Below, in pieces: positions 7,252 through 15,511 of a stretch of 63,701 nt of DNA. Numbering within the stretch: position 1 is the stretch's first letter; each line of letters begins with the position of its first letter. The position numbers were made by a program, and so were the translations under genes. The DNA comes from Candidatus Woesearchaeota archaeon. GTDB lineage: Archaea > Nanobdellota > Nanobdellia > Woesearchaeales > 21-14-0-10-32-9. Below the pieces are notes generated by a model. The model did not search any database. It was given only the letters and a program-made list of their open reading frames with translations, and was not told the origin of the DNA. The stretch is taken from contig JAHKLZ010000019.1 in assembly GCA_020854775.1 (NCBI GenBank), positions 1-63,701 on the forward strand, written 5' to 3'.

Positions 7252-8226
7252 ATGAAGTTAATTGTTCCTATGGCGCGTAAAAAAATCAAGGATACTTCTA
7301 AATTTATGCCTCCTAGTCCTTTGCTTTGTTTAAGTGGTAAGCCTGTTCTTGTTAGGGTTCTTGAAGTTGTTAAATCTTTAAAGATTTCTGAGGTTATTTT
7401 CATTGTTGATAAAGATGATGTTGATCTTAAGAGGATTGTTTCTAAGAATTTTAAGTTTAAAACAAAGTATATTCTTCAAAGAGATCAGAAAGGTGTTGCT
7501 CACGCGATTTATGGTGCTAAAAAGTTTGTTGGTGATGAGCCTTGTTTGATTTTGTTTGCTGATTCTATTGTTAAGGCTGATTTGAAATCTTTAGATAAGG
7601 TTAAGGCTGATGCGGTTATTTGGACTAAGCAAGTTCATGATCCTAGGGACTTCGGCGTTGTTTTTATTCATAATGGCTCGGTTTCTAGGTTGATTGAGAA
7701 GCCTGATTCTCCTGTTTCTGATTTGGCTATGGTTGGTTTGTATTATTTTAAGAAATCTGATCAATTATTTGAGGCTATTGCTTATTTGATTAAGAATAAG
7801 ATTTTAACTAAAGGTGCTTATCAATTAACGGATGCTCTTCAAATAATGATTAATAAGGGTAACGTGATAGTTAATAGGAATGTTGTTTCTTGGCTTGATT
7901 GTGGGTCTAAGAAAAGATTGTTGGATGCTAATAAGTTTTTGTTGAAAGGTAATAAGTTTTCTTCTAATTCTAAGGATTCTGTTTTTATTAATCCTGTTTT
8001 TATTGGTAAGGGCGCGGTTATTTCTGGTTCGGTTATTGGGCCTAATGTGTCTGTGGGTATGAATGCTAAGATTCATAATTCTGTTGTTAGTAATTCTGTG
8101 ATTTGTGAGGATTCTGTTATTGATAGTAATATTTTGGTTGAAAGTTTTATTGGTCGTGGTTCTAAGATTTATGGTTCTTCTAAAATAGTTAATGTGAGGG
8201 ATCGTGGAGTTGTGCGTGATGAATGA
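7252..8226 (+). CDS. Sugar nucleotidyltransferase with hexapeptide (LbH) domain, divergent active-site loop
   Basis: 324 residues with two domains. Residues 1-215 have the sugar-phosphate nucleotidyltransferase fold (LIVPMA opening, SGKPVLVRVLEVV, LQRDQKGVAHAIYGA, LFADSIVKAD, GVVFIHNGSVSRLIEKP). From about 235 a left-handed beta-helix of hexapeptide repeats follows (VFIGKGAVISGSVIG, VSVGMNAKI). It resembles ADP-glucose/UDP-sugar pyrophosphorylases. The nucleotide-binding loop GxGTR is absent: after VPMA comes RKKIKDTSKF. GGGGGTG five bases before ATG 7252 supports the start; an upstream TTG is less likely. It overlaps the glucosidase gene by eight bases (ATGAATGA), which points to a joint role in glycogen or polysaccharide metabolism. 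Confidence 0.82.
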   Translation: MKLIVPMARKKIKDTSKFMPPSPLLCLSGKPVLVRVLEVVKSLKISEVIFIVDKDDVDLKRIVSKNFKFKTKYILQRDQKGVAHAIYGAKKFVGDEPCLILFADSIVKADLKSLDKVKADAVIWTKQVHDPRDFGVVFIHNGSVSRLIEKPDSPVSDLAMVGLYYFKKSDQLFEAIAYLIKNKILTKGAYQLTDALQIMINKGNVIVNRNVVSWLDCGSKKRLLDANKFLLKGNKFSSNSKDSVFINPVFIGKGAVISGSVIGPNVSVGMNAKIHNSVVSNSVICEDSVIDSNILVESFIGRGSKIYGSSKIVNVRDRGVVRDE

Positions 8227-9928
8227 ATCTTGTTCTTTTTATACGTGTGAGCAAGGTAGTTATTTTATTCATTCTTTGAAGGATTTCTCAGCTTATCAAG
8301 GGTGGTGTGTGTTTTTTGATAAGAATTGGGATTTGTTTAAAGTTATTGATTTGATTTCTTCTGATTTTAATGTTTTTTTTTCTGATAAGACTTTGTTGTT
8401 GGAGCGTGATTCTTCTGCTGATTTCTTTGTTGATTTAGATTTTAGGTTTGTTCATGATTTTGATTCTAAGGGTAGAATTTATGAGGTTTATGAGAAAAAT
8501 GATTCTTTAATTGTTAAGTACACTAAGTTCTTTGATGATTCTTTATCAGAAGTTGTTTTTTCTAGGTTCTTAGCTATTAAGGGTTTGGGTTCTTATGATT
8601 TGTTAAAGAATTGGATTAAGAAATTTTATTCGTATGATGCTGAGCGTGGTTCTTTGTCTGAATTGTTTGTTTTTCGTTTGCTTCGTTCTAATTCTAAAAA
8701 GATTAGTTTTGGTTTTGGTTTAAATGAGGAAGAAGCAATTGTTAATTCTTTGGTTAAGCCCGTTGTTAAAAAAAGAAACGATTTATTTGTGGATAATAAT
8801 GTTCAGAAGAAATTATTTGATGAGTACAAGCAAGCTTTGTTATCTGTTGATAATGCTTTTTCTTCTTGTGTGAAAAATGTTAATCATGAGTTCATGATTT
8901 TTGCGGGTTATCCTTGGTTCTTCCAAGTTTGGGGTAGGGATGAATGTATTTCTTTGGTTGGTTTGTTTTCTCAGAAAAAGTTTGATGTTGCTAAGAAAAT
9001 CATGATTAGGAATCTTAGAAGTGTTAATAAGGGGATTTTGCCTAATCGTCTTCCTGAGAGTGTTCTTGGGAGTGCGGATGCTACGGGTTGGTTATTTCAG
9101 AGAATATTTTTGTTTTTGAAAATTTCTAAGAATAAGGATTTTGGTTTTTCTGATAAGGAATTGTTGTTGGTTGAGGAGAAGCTTGATGAATTCATTGCTT
9201 ATTGTAGGAATAATTCTTCTAATGGTTTGGTTTTGAATGGTCCTAAGGAGACTTGGATGGATACTGATGTTGGTGTTGATTCTAGGGAGGGTGCTAGGGT
9301 TGAGATTCAGGCTTTGTTTTTGTCTGCTCTTGAATTAAAGAAGTATCTTAGGAGTTTGGTTGGTGATTCTGATTCTGTTTTTAAGTTTAGGAACAAGATT
9401 CGTAATAGGAAAACTTTGATTAGAAAACAATTAATTAAAGATAAGGTTATTCGTGATGGTATTAATGATGGTTCTTTGGATTTGTCTGTTAGACCTAATG
9501 TTTTTCTTGCGTATTATATTTATCCTGGTTTGGCTATGAAGCATCAGTGGTCTGAGACTTTTGATTTTGTTCTTAAGGAATCTTGGCTTGATTGGGGTGG
9601 TGTGTCTAGTATTGGTAAGAATCATGATTTGTTTGTTGATACTTATTCTGGGATGAATAATGAGAGTTATCATCATGGTGATTCTTGGTTTTTTATTAAT
9701 AACGTTGTTGCTTTGGTTCTTTATGATTTTGATGCTAAGAAGTACAGGAACAAGATTTTGAAGATTAGAAAGGCTAGTGTTCATGAATTGTTGTATTCTG
9801 GGTTTGTTGGTTTTTGTGCTGAGGTTAGTTCTGCTAAGAAACTTGAATCTAAGGGTTGTTTGTCTCAGGCTTGGAGTTCTGCTACTTTGTTAGAATTGTT
9901 GTTAAAAACTAAGAATATTAGAATTTGA
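8219..9928 (+). CDS. Glycogen-debranching-type amylo-alpha-1,6-glucosidase (GDE_C, GH133-like)
   Basis: 569 residues. The C-terminal two-thirds is an (alpha/alpha)6 glucosidase recognised by YPWFFQVWGRDECISL (conserved WGRD), NRLPESVLGSADATGW, KETWMDTDVGVDSREGARVEIQALFL (catalytic-region TWMD and GxxVEIQAL) and HGDSWFFINN. The N-terminal ~200 residues match the family's beta-sandwich domain. It removes alpha-1,6-linked glucose from branched glucans in the cytoplasm; no signal peptide is visible. The gene starts inside the end of the nucleotidyltransferase gene, so the two are coupled. Confidence 0.88.
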   Translation: MNESCSFYTCEQGSYFIHSLKDFSAYQGWCVFFDKNWDLFKVIDLISSDFNVFFSDKTLLLERDSSADFFVDLDFRFVHDFDSKGRIYEVYEKNDSLIVKYTKFFDDSLSEVVFSRFLAIKGLGSYDLLKNWIKKFYSYDAERGSLSELFVFRLLRSNSKKISFGFGLNEEEAIVNSLVKPVVKKRNDLFVDNNVQKKLFDEYKQALLSVDNAFSSCVKNVNHEFMIFAGYPWFFQVWGRDECISLVGLFSQKKFDVAKKIMIRNLRSVNKGILPNRLPESVLGSADATGWLFQRIFLFLKISKNKDFGFSDKELLLVEEKLDEFIAYCRNNSSNGLVLNGPKETWMDTDVGVDSREGARVEIQALFLSALELKKYLRSLVGDSDSVFKFRNKIRNRKTLIRKQLIKDKVIRDGINDGSLDLSVRPNVFLAYYIYPGLAMKHQWSETFDFVLKESWLDWGGVSSIGKNHDLFVDTYSGMNNESYHHGDSWFFINNVVALVLYDFDAKKYRNKILKIRKASVHELLYSGFVGFCAEVSSAKKLESKGCLSQAWSSATLLELLLKTKNIRI

Positions 9929-10361
9929 CTAAGTCTCCTATATTTGCGTGATGATTAGTTCGTATGTTGTCTATGCTGTATACTTTTTTTTCTTCTTTGT
10001 TGTATAATTTTACGTCTATTATTTTTCCTGGTGTTAGTTTTTGTTTTAGTTGTTCTGCTTGGTTTTGGTAACTTTCTGCGTGTCCTAATAGTATTTTGAA
10101 TTTGTTTGTTGTGTTAAAGTATAATGTGTCTTGTTTTCCGTTGATTATGTCTTTCACGTATAGTTCTGTTAAATCTTTGTTTGAGAATTTTCCTCCTATA
10201 ACTTCGACTCTCGTTGTGGGTCTTGAAATGTGATATCCTGTGTTTAGTAGTAGTGCTAGAGCTATTGTTAGAAGTATTTTTCCTGAGTAACTTTTTTCTT
10301 TTTCTTCTTGTTTCTCAGTAGTTATTGGTTCGCTTATTAATTCAGAAATTTCCGAGCTCAT
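9918..10361 (-). CDS. Membrane-anchored protein of unknown function
   Basis: About 147 residues. A charged N-terminus rich in Glu and Ser is followed by one membrane helix (ILLTIALALLLNTGYHI, about residues 28-45). A roughly 100-residue domain with alternating polar beta strands follows (TRVEVIGGKF, YFNTTNKFKILLG, KIIDVKLYNKEEKKVYSI). I do not recognise the family. I prefer ATG 10361 over GTG 10367 because AAGGGTG ends four bases before it. A TATA box (ACTATATAAATATTTC, about 10380-10396) precedes it. Its 3' end overlaps the convergent glucosidase gene by 11 bases. Confidence 0.7.
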   Translation of the reverse strand: MSSEISELISEPITTEKQEEKEKSYSGKILLTIALALLLNTGYHISRPTTRVEVIGGKFSNKDLTELYVKDIINGKQDTLYFNTTNKFKILLGHAESYQNQAEQLKQKLTPGKIIDVKLYNKEEKKVYSIDNIRTNHHANIGDLVKF

Positions 10362-10505
10362 AAGCACCCTTAATGAATATTACTATATAAATATTTCTAT
10401 TTTTTAAGAAGTTTTGTTATGAATTTAAGCACTAAAAAGTAATTTTTGGTTTTAAAAGATGCTTTAAATGATTTTATGGTTATTTTTTTTGTTTTTAAAA
10501 TGATG

Positions 10506-10549
10506 AAAAAGGCTTATTAAACTTTTATTTTTTCAAAATAAGCTTTTTT
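10506..10549. other. 13-bp inverted repeat in a gene-free divergent spacer
   Basis: AAAAAGGCTTATT (10506-10518) and AATAAGCTTTTTT (10537-10549) pair over 13 positions with one G-U and an 18-base loop. The spacer 10368-10700 otherwise holds the two divergent promoters and no gene; the aIF6-side promoter is TTTTTTATACG near 10668-10678. The hairpin ends in a T-run on either strand, so it could be a 3'-end signal of a short unseen RNA or a regulator site. Confidence 0.45.
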
Positions 10550-10700
10550 AAACTTTTTATGCTTTTTTTATGTTTACTGATTAAATATTCTAGTATACAT
10601 TTTTTTACTTTTTGTTTTTTGTTGTATTTGTTTATTTTCTTGTTTTTTTGTATTTGTTAAACAAAGTTTTTTATACGCGCAGTTTTTTCTTTGTGTTAAA

Positions 10701-11375
10701 ATGCATGTATTAACAACTAATTTTAAAGGAATACACAACATAGGTCTTTATGGTTTTGCTAATGACAAATTCGCGTTACTTGGTAAAGAAATTCCTGATG
10801 ATGTGTCTGAAGAAATAGGCAAAGTCTTAAAAGTGCCTGTTCATAAAATTTCTATTGCGGGAACTTCTTTGATAGGTGTTTTTGTTGCGGGAAACAATAA
10901 CAGAATAATTGTGCCTAGTATAATTTTTGATGAAGAAAAAAATGCTTTGAAAGAAGCAGGTATTGATTTTGAAGTTTTTGAAACTAAATTGACTTGTCTT
11001 GGTAATAACATGATAGTTGGTGAAAATAAAGCTATTGTTAGTAAAGAATTCAGTGAAGCTGAAGAAAAAAGAATTGCTAAAGCTTTAGAAGTAGAAACTC
11101 TAAGAGAAAAGCTTGGTGGTATTTTTTCTATTGGTAGCTTAGTTGTTCTTAATTTGGCTAAGAAAAAATCTTTGATGAGTAATGATTTTGATAGGGAAGA
11201 TCAGAAATTAATCGAGAAAACTTTTGACGTGGTGGCTACGCCTGGCTCTGTTAACATGGGTAGTCCTTATGTTAGGGCGGGCATTATTTGTAATGGTAAT
11301 GGTTTCATTGTTGGTTCTAATTCGGGAGGTCCTGAGATTACTAACGCGGATGAAGCCCTTGGTTTTTTGGAGTAA
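10701..11375 (+). CDS. eif6: Translation initiation factor aIF6
   Basis: 224 residues, the usual length. This ribosome anti-association factor binds uL14 of the large subunit. It is recognised by the five-fold repeat fold and family signatures: FKGIHNIGLYGFAND at the start, GNNNRIIVPSI, LGNNMIVGENKAIVSKE, and the C-terminal TPGSVNMGSPYVRAGIICNG with GFIVGSNSGGPEI. A TATA box lies about 25 bases upstream. It heads an aIF6-pfdA-ftsY operon that is conserved in many archaea; the L18a/LX gene often found between aIF6 and prefoldin is missing here, with only three bases between the genes. Confidence 0.96.
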   Translation: MHVLTTNFKGIHNIGLYGFANDKFALLGKEIPDDVSEEIGKVLKVPVHKISIAGTSLIGVFVAGNNNRIIVPSIIFDEEKNALKEAGIDFEVFETKLTCLGNNMIVGENKAIVSKEFSEAEEKRIAKALEVETLREKLGGIFSIGSLVVLNLAKKKSLMSNDFDREDQKLIEKTFDVVATPGSVNMGSPYVRAGIICNGNGFIVGSNSGGPEITNADEALGFLE

Positions 11376-11378
11376 AAA

Positions 11379-11735
11379 ATGAATCAGCAAGAGTATCAAC
11401 AATTAGTTGAGGAAATTAATTATTATCAGGATTTGCTTAATCAAGTAGAAGCCAGTCTTAACAATCTTAAAAAAACTAGGGAAGACTTAGAGGAATTTAA
11501 AAAAGAACAAAGCAAACAAGTTCTTGCACCTATTGCTACTGGTGTTTATGTTGAAGCTGAATTAAAGAATAAGGATTTGTTTGTTAATGTTGGTTCAGGT
11601 ATTGTTTCTAAGAAATCCGTTGATGAGGCTATTGATATAATTAATAGGCAAGAGCAAGAAATTCTTGTTGATCAAGATAAAGTTATTAAGAAAATCGAAG
11701 AGTGTTATGGTTTTTTGCAAAAAAAGGGTGATTGA
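11379..11735 (+). CDS. pfdA: Prefoldin subunit alpha
   Basis: 118 residues. Two coiled-coil helices flank a beta-hairpin: the first helix is about residues 1-45 (ending EDLEEFKKEQ), the hairpin core is VLAPIATGVYVEAELKNKD with LFVNVGSGIVSKKS, and the second helix is 78-115. Six subunits (2 alpha, 4 beta) form the jellyfish chaperone that hands unfolded proteins to the chaperonin. No beta subunit is in the window. Spacing to aIF6 is three bases and the gene abuts ftsY, so the three are co-transcribed. A group I GroEL is encoded at 51776-53389, which is not prefoldin's normal partner. Confidence 0.93.
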   Translation: MNQQEYQQLVEEINYYQDLLNQVEASLNNLKKTREDLEEFKKEQSKQVLAPIATGVYVEAELKNKDLFVNVGSGIVSKKSVDEAIDIINRQEQEILVDQDKVIKKIEECYGFLQKKGD

Positions 11736-11737
11736 TT

Positions 11738-12976
11738 TTGTTTGGTTTTTTAAAGCGTAAACTTGGTGACGTTGTTAAAAAATTTTCTAAGGAAGTAGAA
11801 GATGAATCTGAAGTAATTGAAGTAGTTGATGAACTTAAAAGTGATGAAGTTGTTGCTCAGGATTCTAAGGATGTTAAGAAAAAAGGTGTTGTTAAGGATT
11901 CTTCTAATGTTAAATCAAAGAAAAAAGTTTCTAAGCCAATAGTTGAGAAAGATGTTGTTAAAGAAAAGGTTGAAGAAGATGTCGTTGAAGAAGTAAGTGA
12001 ATCAGCTGATTCAATTGATGAATCAGTCCAAGAAAAAAGTGTTGAAGAAATTAAAAGTGATGATGTTGTTGAAAAAGAAGTTGTTGATGTTGAATCTTCT
12101 AAGAAAGGTTTTTTTTCTAAGTTCAAAGAGACTTTTACTAAGATTAAGTTGTCTGATGAAAAATTTGAGGAATTATTTTGGGATTTAGAAGTTGCTCTTT
12201 TAGAGAATAATGTCGCGTTAGAAGTTATTCAGAAAATCAAGGATGATTTGAAGAATGATTTGACTCAGGATAAGATTTCTAGGAAGAATGTTCAAGATAC
12301 TATTCTTGATTCGCTTAGGAATTCCATAAAAGAAGTTTTGTCTGTTGAAAAAATTGATTTTTTGAAAAAAGTAAATAGTAAGAAGCCTTTTGTTATAGCG
12401 GTCATTGGTGTTAATGGTTCGGGTAAGACTACTACTATTGCTAAGCTTTGTTATTATTTGAAAAAGAATAATAAGTCTTTAGTGCTCGCGGCTGCTGATA
12501 CTTTTAGGGCTGCTGCTATTCAGCAAATTGAGCATCATGCTCAGAATCTTGATGTTAAATTAATTAAGCATGATTATAATTCTGATCCTTCCGCTGTGGC
12601 TTTTGATGCGATTAGGCACGCTGAAGCTAAGAATCTTGACGTCGTCGTGATTGATACAGCGGGTAGACTTCATAGTAATGATAATTTGATGAATGAGTTG
12701 AAGAAGCTTGTTCGTGTTAATAAGCCTGATCTTAAGTTGTTTGTTGGGGAAAGTATTACTGGTAATGATTGTGTTGAGCAAGCTCGTAAGTATGATGAAA
12801 TTATTGGTATTGATGCTATTGTTCTTAGTAAAGCTGATATTGATGAGAAAGGTGGCGCGGCTCTTAGTATTAGTTATGTGACTAAGAAGCCTGTTTTGTT
12901 TATTGGTACTGGTCAGAATTATGAGGATTTGGAGATTTATGATGAACAAAAAATTCTTAGTAATCTCGGAATTTAG
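11738..12976 (+). CDS. ftsY: Signal recognition particle receptor FtsY
   Basis: SRP receptor GTPase, about 412 residues. A long acidic/Lys region (about residues 15-130) likely docks at the membrane. The N helical bundle and G domain follow with G1 GVNGSGKTTTIAKL, DTFRAAAIQQIEHHA (insertion box), DTAGR (G3), LSKADIDEKGGAALS (G4, with SKAD in place of the usual TKxD) and GTGQNYEDL (G5 region). It guides ribosome-SRP complexes to the translocon. I chose TTG 11738 because GGGTGAT lies six bases upstream and the product begins MFGFLKRKL, as archaeal FtsY usually does; the initiator overlaps the end of pfdA almost exactly. Confidence 0.95.
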   Translation: MFGFLKRKLGDVVKKFSKEVEDESEVIEVVDELKSDEVVAQDSKDVKKKGVVKDSSNVKSKKKVSKPIVEKDVVKEKVEEDVVEEVSESADSIDESVQEKSVEEIKSDDVVEKEVVDVESSKKGFFSKFKETFTKIKLSDEKFEELFWDLEVALLENNVALEVIQKIKDDLKNDLTQDKISRKNVQDTILDSLRNSIKEVLSVEKIDFLKKVNSKKPFVIAVIGVNGSGKTTTIAKLCYYLKKNNKSLVLAAADTFRAAAIQQIEHHAQNLDVKLIKHDYNSDPSAVAFDAIRHAEAKNLDVVVIDTAGRLHSNDNLMNELKKLVRVNKPDLKLFVGESITGNDCVEQARKYDEIIGIDAIVLSKADIDEKGGAALSISYVTKKPVLFIGTGQNYEDLEIYDEQKILSNLGI

Positions 12977-13093
12977 TTGTTTTGATTCTTATTTTGCTTA
13001 AATAAACCATAAAATTTATATTGTATTATTTTTTTCAAGGTGTATAGTCCAAAATTTTTTTGATTAAGATTTTTGGGGGTCAGAGGTGATCTT

Positions 13094-13810
13094 TTGAAAA
13101 AAGTTAAATACGCAAAGAAAAAAAATAGTTCTGTAAAAGTAAGTGAACATAAGCACAGCGGTGTTTGTTGTGGTCATTCTGTTTGGATGATTGCTTCAGT
13201 TGCTTTAGGTGTTTTGTTTGTGGCTTCTTTGATTCTTGGCTTGACTGGTGTTCTTTCAAGTAAGGAGTCTGGTTTGTCTCAGTCAAGAGCTGAAGCTAAG
13301 GCTAACGAATACGTTAATTTGTTGTCTAATCCTGAAATGCCTCTTAATATAGTTGGTGTTGAGAAAGATAGTGGTTTATTCAGAATTGATTTAACAGTGC
13401 AAGGTCAGCGTTTAGCTTGGTATATGTCTCCTGATGGTTCTTTGTTCATTCCGGATGTTTTCTCTTTGGATGATATAAGAATGATTGTGGGTCAGCAACA
13501 ATTACAAGAGCAACAAGCTCAACCTCAACTTGCTAGTTATTCTAATGAGGAAGTTGAATCTTTAGTTTCTTGTTTGGCTGATAAAGACTTCGTTATTTAT
13601 GGTGCTGACTGGTGTGGTTATACTAATCAAGTATCTTCTTTATTTGGTGGTGCTGATATTAGTAGTATTTACGTTGAATGTACCGTTGAGGATGCTTTGT
13701 GTAATGAGAATGAAATAACGGGTTATCCTACTATTAAGATTGGTGGTCAAGTAGTGAATGTTCAACGTTCTCTTGCTGGTTTCGCTGAAGCTACTGGTTG
13801 CGCAATTTAA
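13094..13810 (+). CDS. Membrane-anchored thioredoxin-fold protein lacking the second active-site Cys
   Basis: 238 residues. A Lys-rich cytoplasmic N-terminus is followed by CCGHSV and one membrane helix (MIASVALGVLFVASLILGL, about residues 35-55). A linker domain comes next, and then a C-terminal thioredoxin-like domain (about 165-238). The redox site reads YGADWCGYTNQ, that is, CxxT rather than CxxC; a later pair of Cys (VECTVEDALC) may substitute, as in VKOR-linked thioredoxin domains. GYPTIKIGGQ supplies the cis-Pro strand. The TTG start at 13094 is preceded by GAGGTGAT. The domain is predicted outside the cell, probably in disulfide chemistry; that role is inference. Confidence 0.75.
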   Translation: MKKVKYAKKKNSSVKVSEHKHSGVCCGHSVWMIASVALGVLFVASLILGLTGVLSSKESGLSQSRAEAKANEYVNLLSNPEMPLNIVGVEKDSGLFRIDLTVQGQRLAWYMSPDGSLFIPDVFSLDDIRMIVGQQQLQEQQAQPQLASYSNEEVESLVSCLADKDFVIYGADWCGYTNQVSSLFGGADISSIYVECTVEDALCNENEITGYPTIKIGGQVVNVQRSLAGFAEATGCAI

Positions 13811-13892
13811 TTCTTTTTTTTTCTTTTTTTTCGTATTTTTTCTGGTGACTTAATCAAAAACCTTATTAATGAGTTTTTATTCTTTTTTTGTT

Positions 13893-15053
13893 ATGGTTAC
13901 GTATTCTCATTCTAGGCTTTCTACTTATGAGCAATGTACTTTGAGGTATAAATATGCTTATATTGATAAAATAAAAACAGAAGTGAGTACTACTGTTGAG
14001 GCTTTTATGGGTGATATGGTTCATCAGTCTTTAGAGAAGCTTTACAAAGATTTGAAGTTTGAAAAATTAAATTCTTTGCAGGACTTGTTAGATTTTTTTG
14101 ATGATCTATGGGTTAGTAATTGGTCTGATGACATAATAATTGTTAAAGAGGATTATTCTCAGGAGAATTATCGTGAGTTGGGTAAGCGCATGATTTCTGA
14201 TTATTATAATAAGTTTGTTCCTTTTAATCAGGCTAGGACTATTGGTTTGGAAACTCAGAATTATTTGGATTTGAGTGATGATTATAAGATTCATGTTCGT
14301 ATTGATAGGTTGGCTAGTCCTAAGGAAGGTGTTTATGAGATTCATGATTTTAAGACTAATTCTAATCTTAAGACTCAGGAGGAATTGGATCAGGATAGGC
14401 AACTTGCTATTTATGCTTTAGGTGTTAAGAGTATGTATCCTGACGCGAAGGAAATTATTCTTGTTTGGCACTTTTTGGCTTTTAATAAGGAGATGCGTAG
14501 TAGTAGGACTGATTTGGAGTTGGAAAATCTTAGGTGTGAAACGATTGATTTGATTAAGAAGATTGAGTCTGAGACTGTTTTTGTTCCTAAACCTTCTGGT
14601 TTGTGTGATTATTGTCAGTTTAAAAGTATTTGTCCTGAGTGGAGTCACTTGTTTGAGGAAGATGAAATTAAGAAAGAAGAAGGTTCTAAGTTAGTTGATG
14701 AGTATGGAGAATTAAAAAAGCAGGAGAAGGAGTTACAAAAAAGAATTGAGGATGTGAATAAAAAAATTATGGCTTATGCTGATAAGTATGATTTTAAAAG
14801 AGTTCACGGTGATAAGTATTCGGTTCTTATTTGGTCTAAGGAAGCGATGAAGTTCCCGGGTAAGGATGATGAGCTTCGTTCTAAGTTTAAGGATGCTTTG
14901 AAGGCTCTTAATTTGTTGGAGAAGTATTCTGATGTTAGTAATTGGGATTTGGAAAAAGATTTTGAGTATTTGAATGAGATTGAGAAGCAAGTTCTTTCTC
15001 ATTTTGGTAATAAGCAAAGAATTTCTAGGTTGTATGTTTCTGATAAGAAATAA
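13893..15053 (+). CDS. PD-(D/E)XK nuclease of RecB/Cas4 type
   Basis: 386 residues. The nuclease core is RLSTYEQCTLRYKYAY (first Fe-S Cys), GDMVHQSLEKLY (motif I), VRIDRLASPKEGVYEIHDFK (D...DxK catalytic strand), QLAIYALG (QxxxY) and the Cys trio CDYCQFKSICPEW. The four Cys probably hold a 4Fe-4S cluster, as in AddB/Cas4. A C-terminal coiled segment and about 80 further residues follow. The family acts on DNA ends in repair, replication or CRISPR adaptation. No cas1/cas2 or helicase gene is nearby, so a general DNA repair role is more likely. ATG 13893 is preferred over an upstream in-frame ATG at 13869 that would add a hydrophobic stub. Confidence 0.85.
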   Translation: MVTYSHSRLSTYEQCTLRYKYAYIDKIKTEVSTTVEAFMGDMVHQSLEKLYKDLKFEKLNSLQDLLDFFDDLWVSNWSDDIIIVKEDYSQENYRELGKRMISDYYNKFVPFNQARTIGLETQNYLDLSDDYKIHVRIDRLASPKEGVYEIHDFKTNSNLKTQEELDQDRQLAIYALGVKSMYPDAKEIILVWHFLAFNKEMRSSRTDLELENLRCETIDLIKKIESETVFVPKPSGLCDYCQFKSICPEWSHLFEEDEIKKEEGSKLVDEYGELKKQEKELQKRIEDVNKKIMAYADKYDFKRVHGDKYSVLIWSKEAMKFPGKDDELRSKFKDALKALNLLEKYSDVSNWDLEKDFEYLNEIEKQVLSHFGNKQRISRLYVSDKK

Positions 15054-15054
15054 T

Positions 15055-15420
15055 TCATAGAGTTTTTAGTGTTTTGTTTTCTGAGCTTACTATTCTTATT
15101 CCTGTTCCTATTCTTAGTATCGCTGATATTATTGCCATGTGTTCTTTTCCTGTTCCTGATGATAAATTTATTGCTACGTCGTTGAAGCCTATTTCTTTTT
15201 TTAGTTCTGTGAGTCCTATGACTATTTTATCTCTTAGTATTTCTATGGGTTCGCTTAGTTCTATTTCTATGAACTTTATTTCTTTGTTGGTTTTGTAGTT
15301 TTCTTTTCCGAACTTGTTAGTTATTAAGTATATTTTTTTCCATTCTTCTGAGTTTATTAATTCTTTTACGTTATTCCAAGTTCCTTTTCCTGTTGTTAGG
15401 CAAGCTACTAATATTCCCAT
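15055..15420 (-). CDS. Small CARF-like Rossmann-fold protein
   Basis: 121 residues. The pattern is ILVACLTTGKGTWNNV, a KKIYLITNKFG strand, a middle acidic helix, then INLSSGTGKEHMAIISAIL and GIRIVSSEN. The spacing and the (S/T)GTGK-type loop followed by a long helix resemble CARF domains and archaeal HFX_2341-type regulators, which bind nucleotide ligands. There is no HTH or effector domain attached and no CRISPR array or cas gene in the window. Its 3' end abuts the nuclease gene on the other strand. Ligand binding is inference; another Rossmann-type fold is possible. Confidence 0.6.
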   Translation of the reverse strand: MGILVACLTTGKGTWNNVKELINSEEWKKIYLITNKFGKENYKTNKEIKFIEIELSEPIEILRDKIVIGLTELKKEIGFNDVAINLSSGTGKEHMAIISAILRIGTGIRIVSSENKTLKTL

Positions 15421-15472
15421 TCTTGTTATTTGTGAATTTGTTTTATTTAATAAATATTGTTAGTTTTTTTTT

Positions 15473-15492
15473 TCAAACATTTTAAATAGTGT
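15473..15492 (+). promoter_or_regulatory. TATA box of the DUF1385 gene
   Basis: TTCAAACATTTTAAATAGTG lies about 20-40 bases before the ATG at 15512, again the motif type used across the left part of this window. Confidence 0.5.
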
Positions 15493-15511
15493 TTTTGTTT
15501 TCTTTTTCTTT

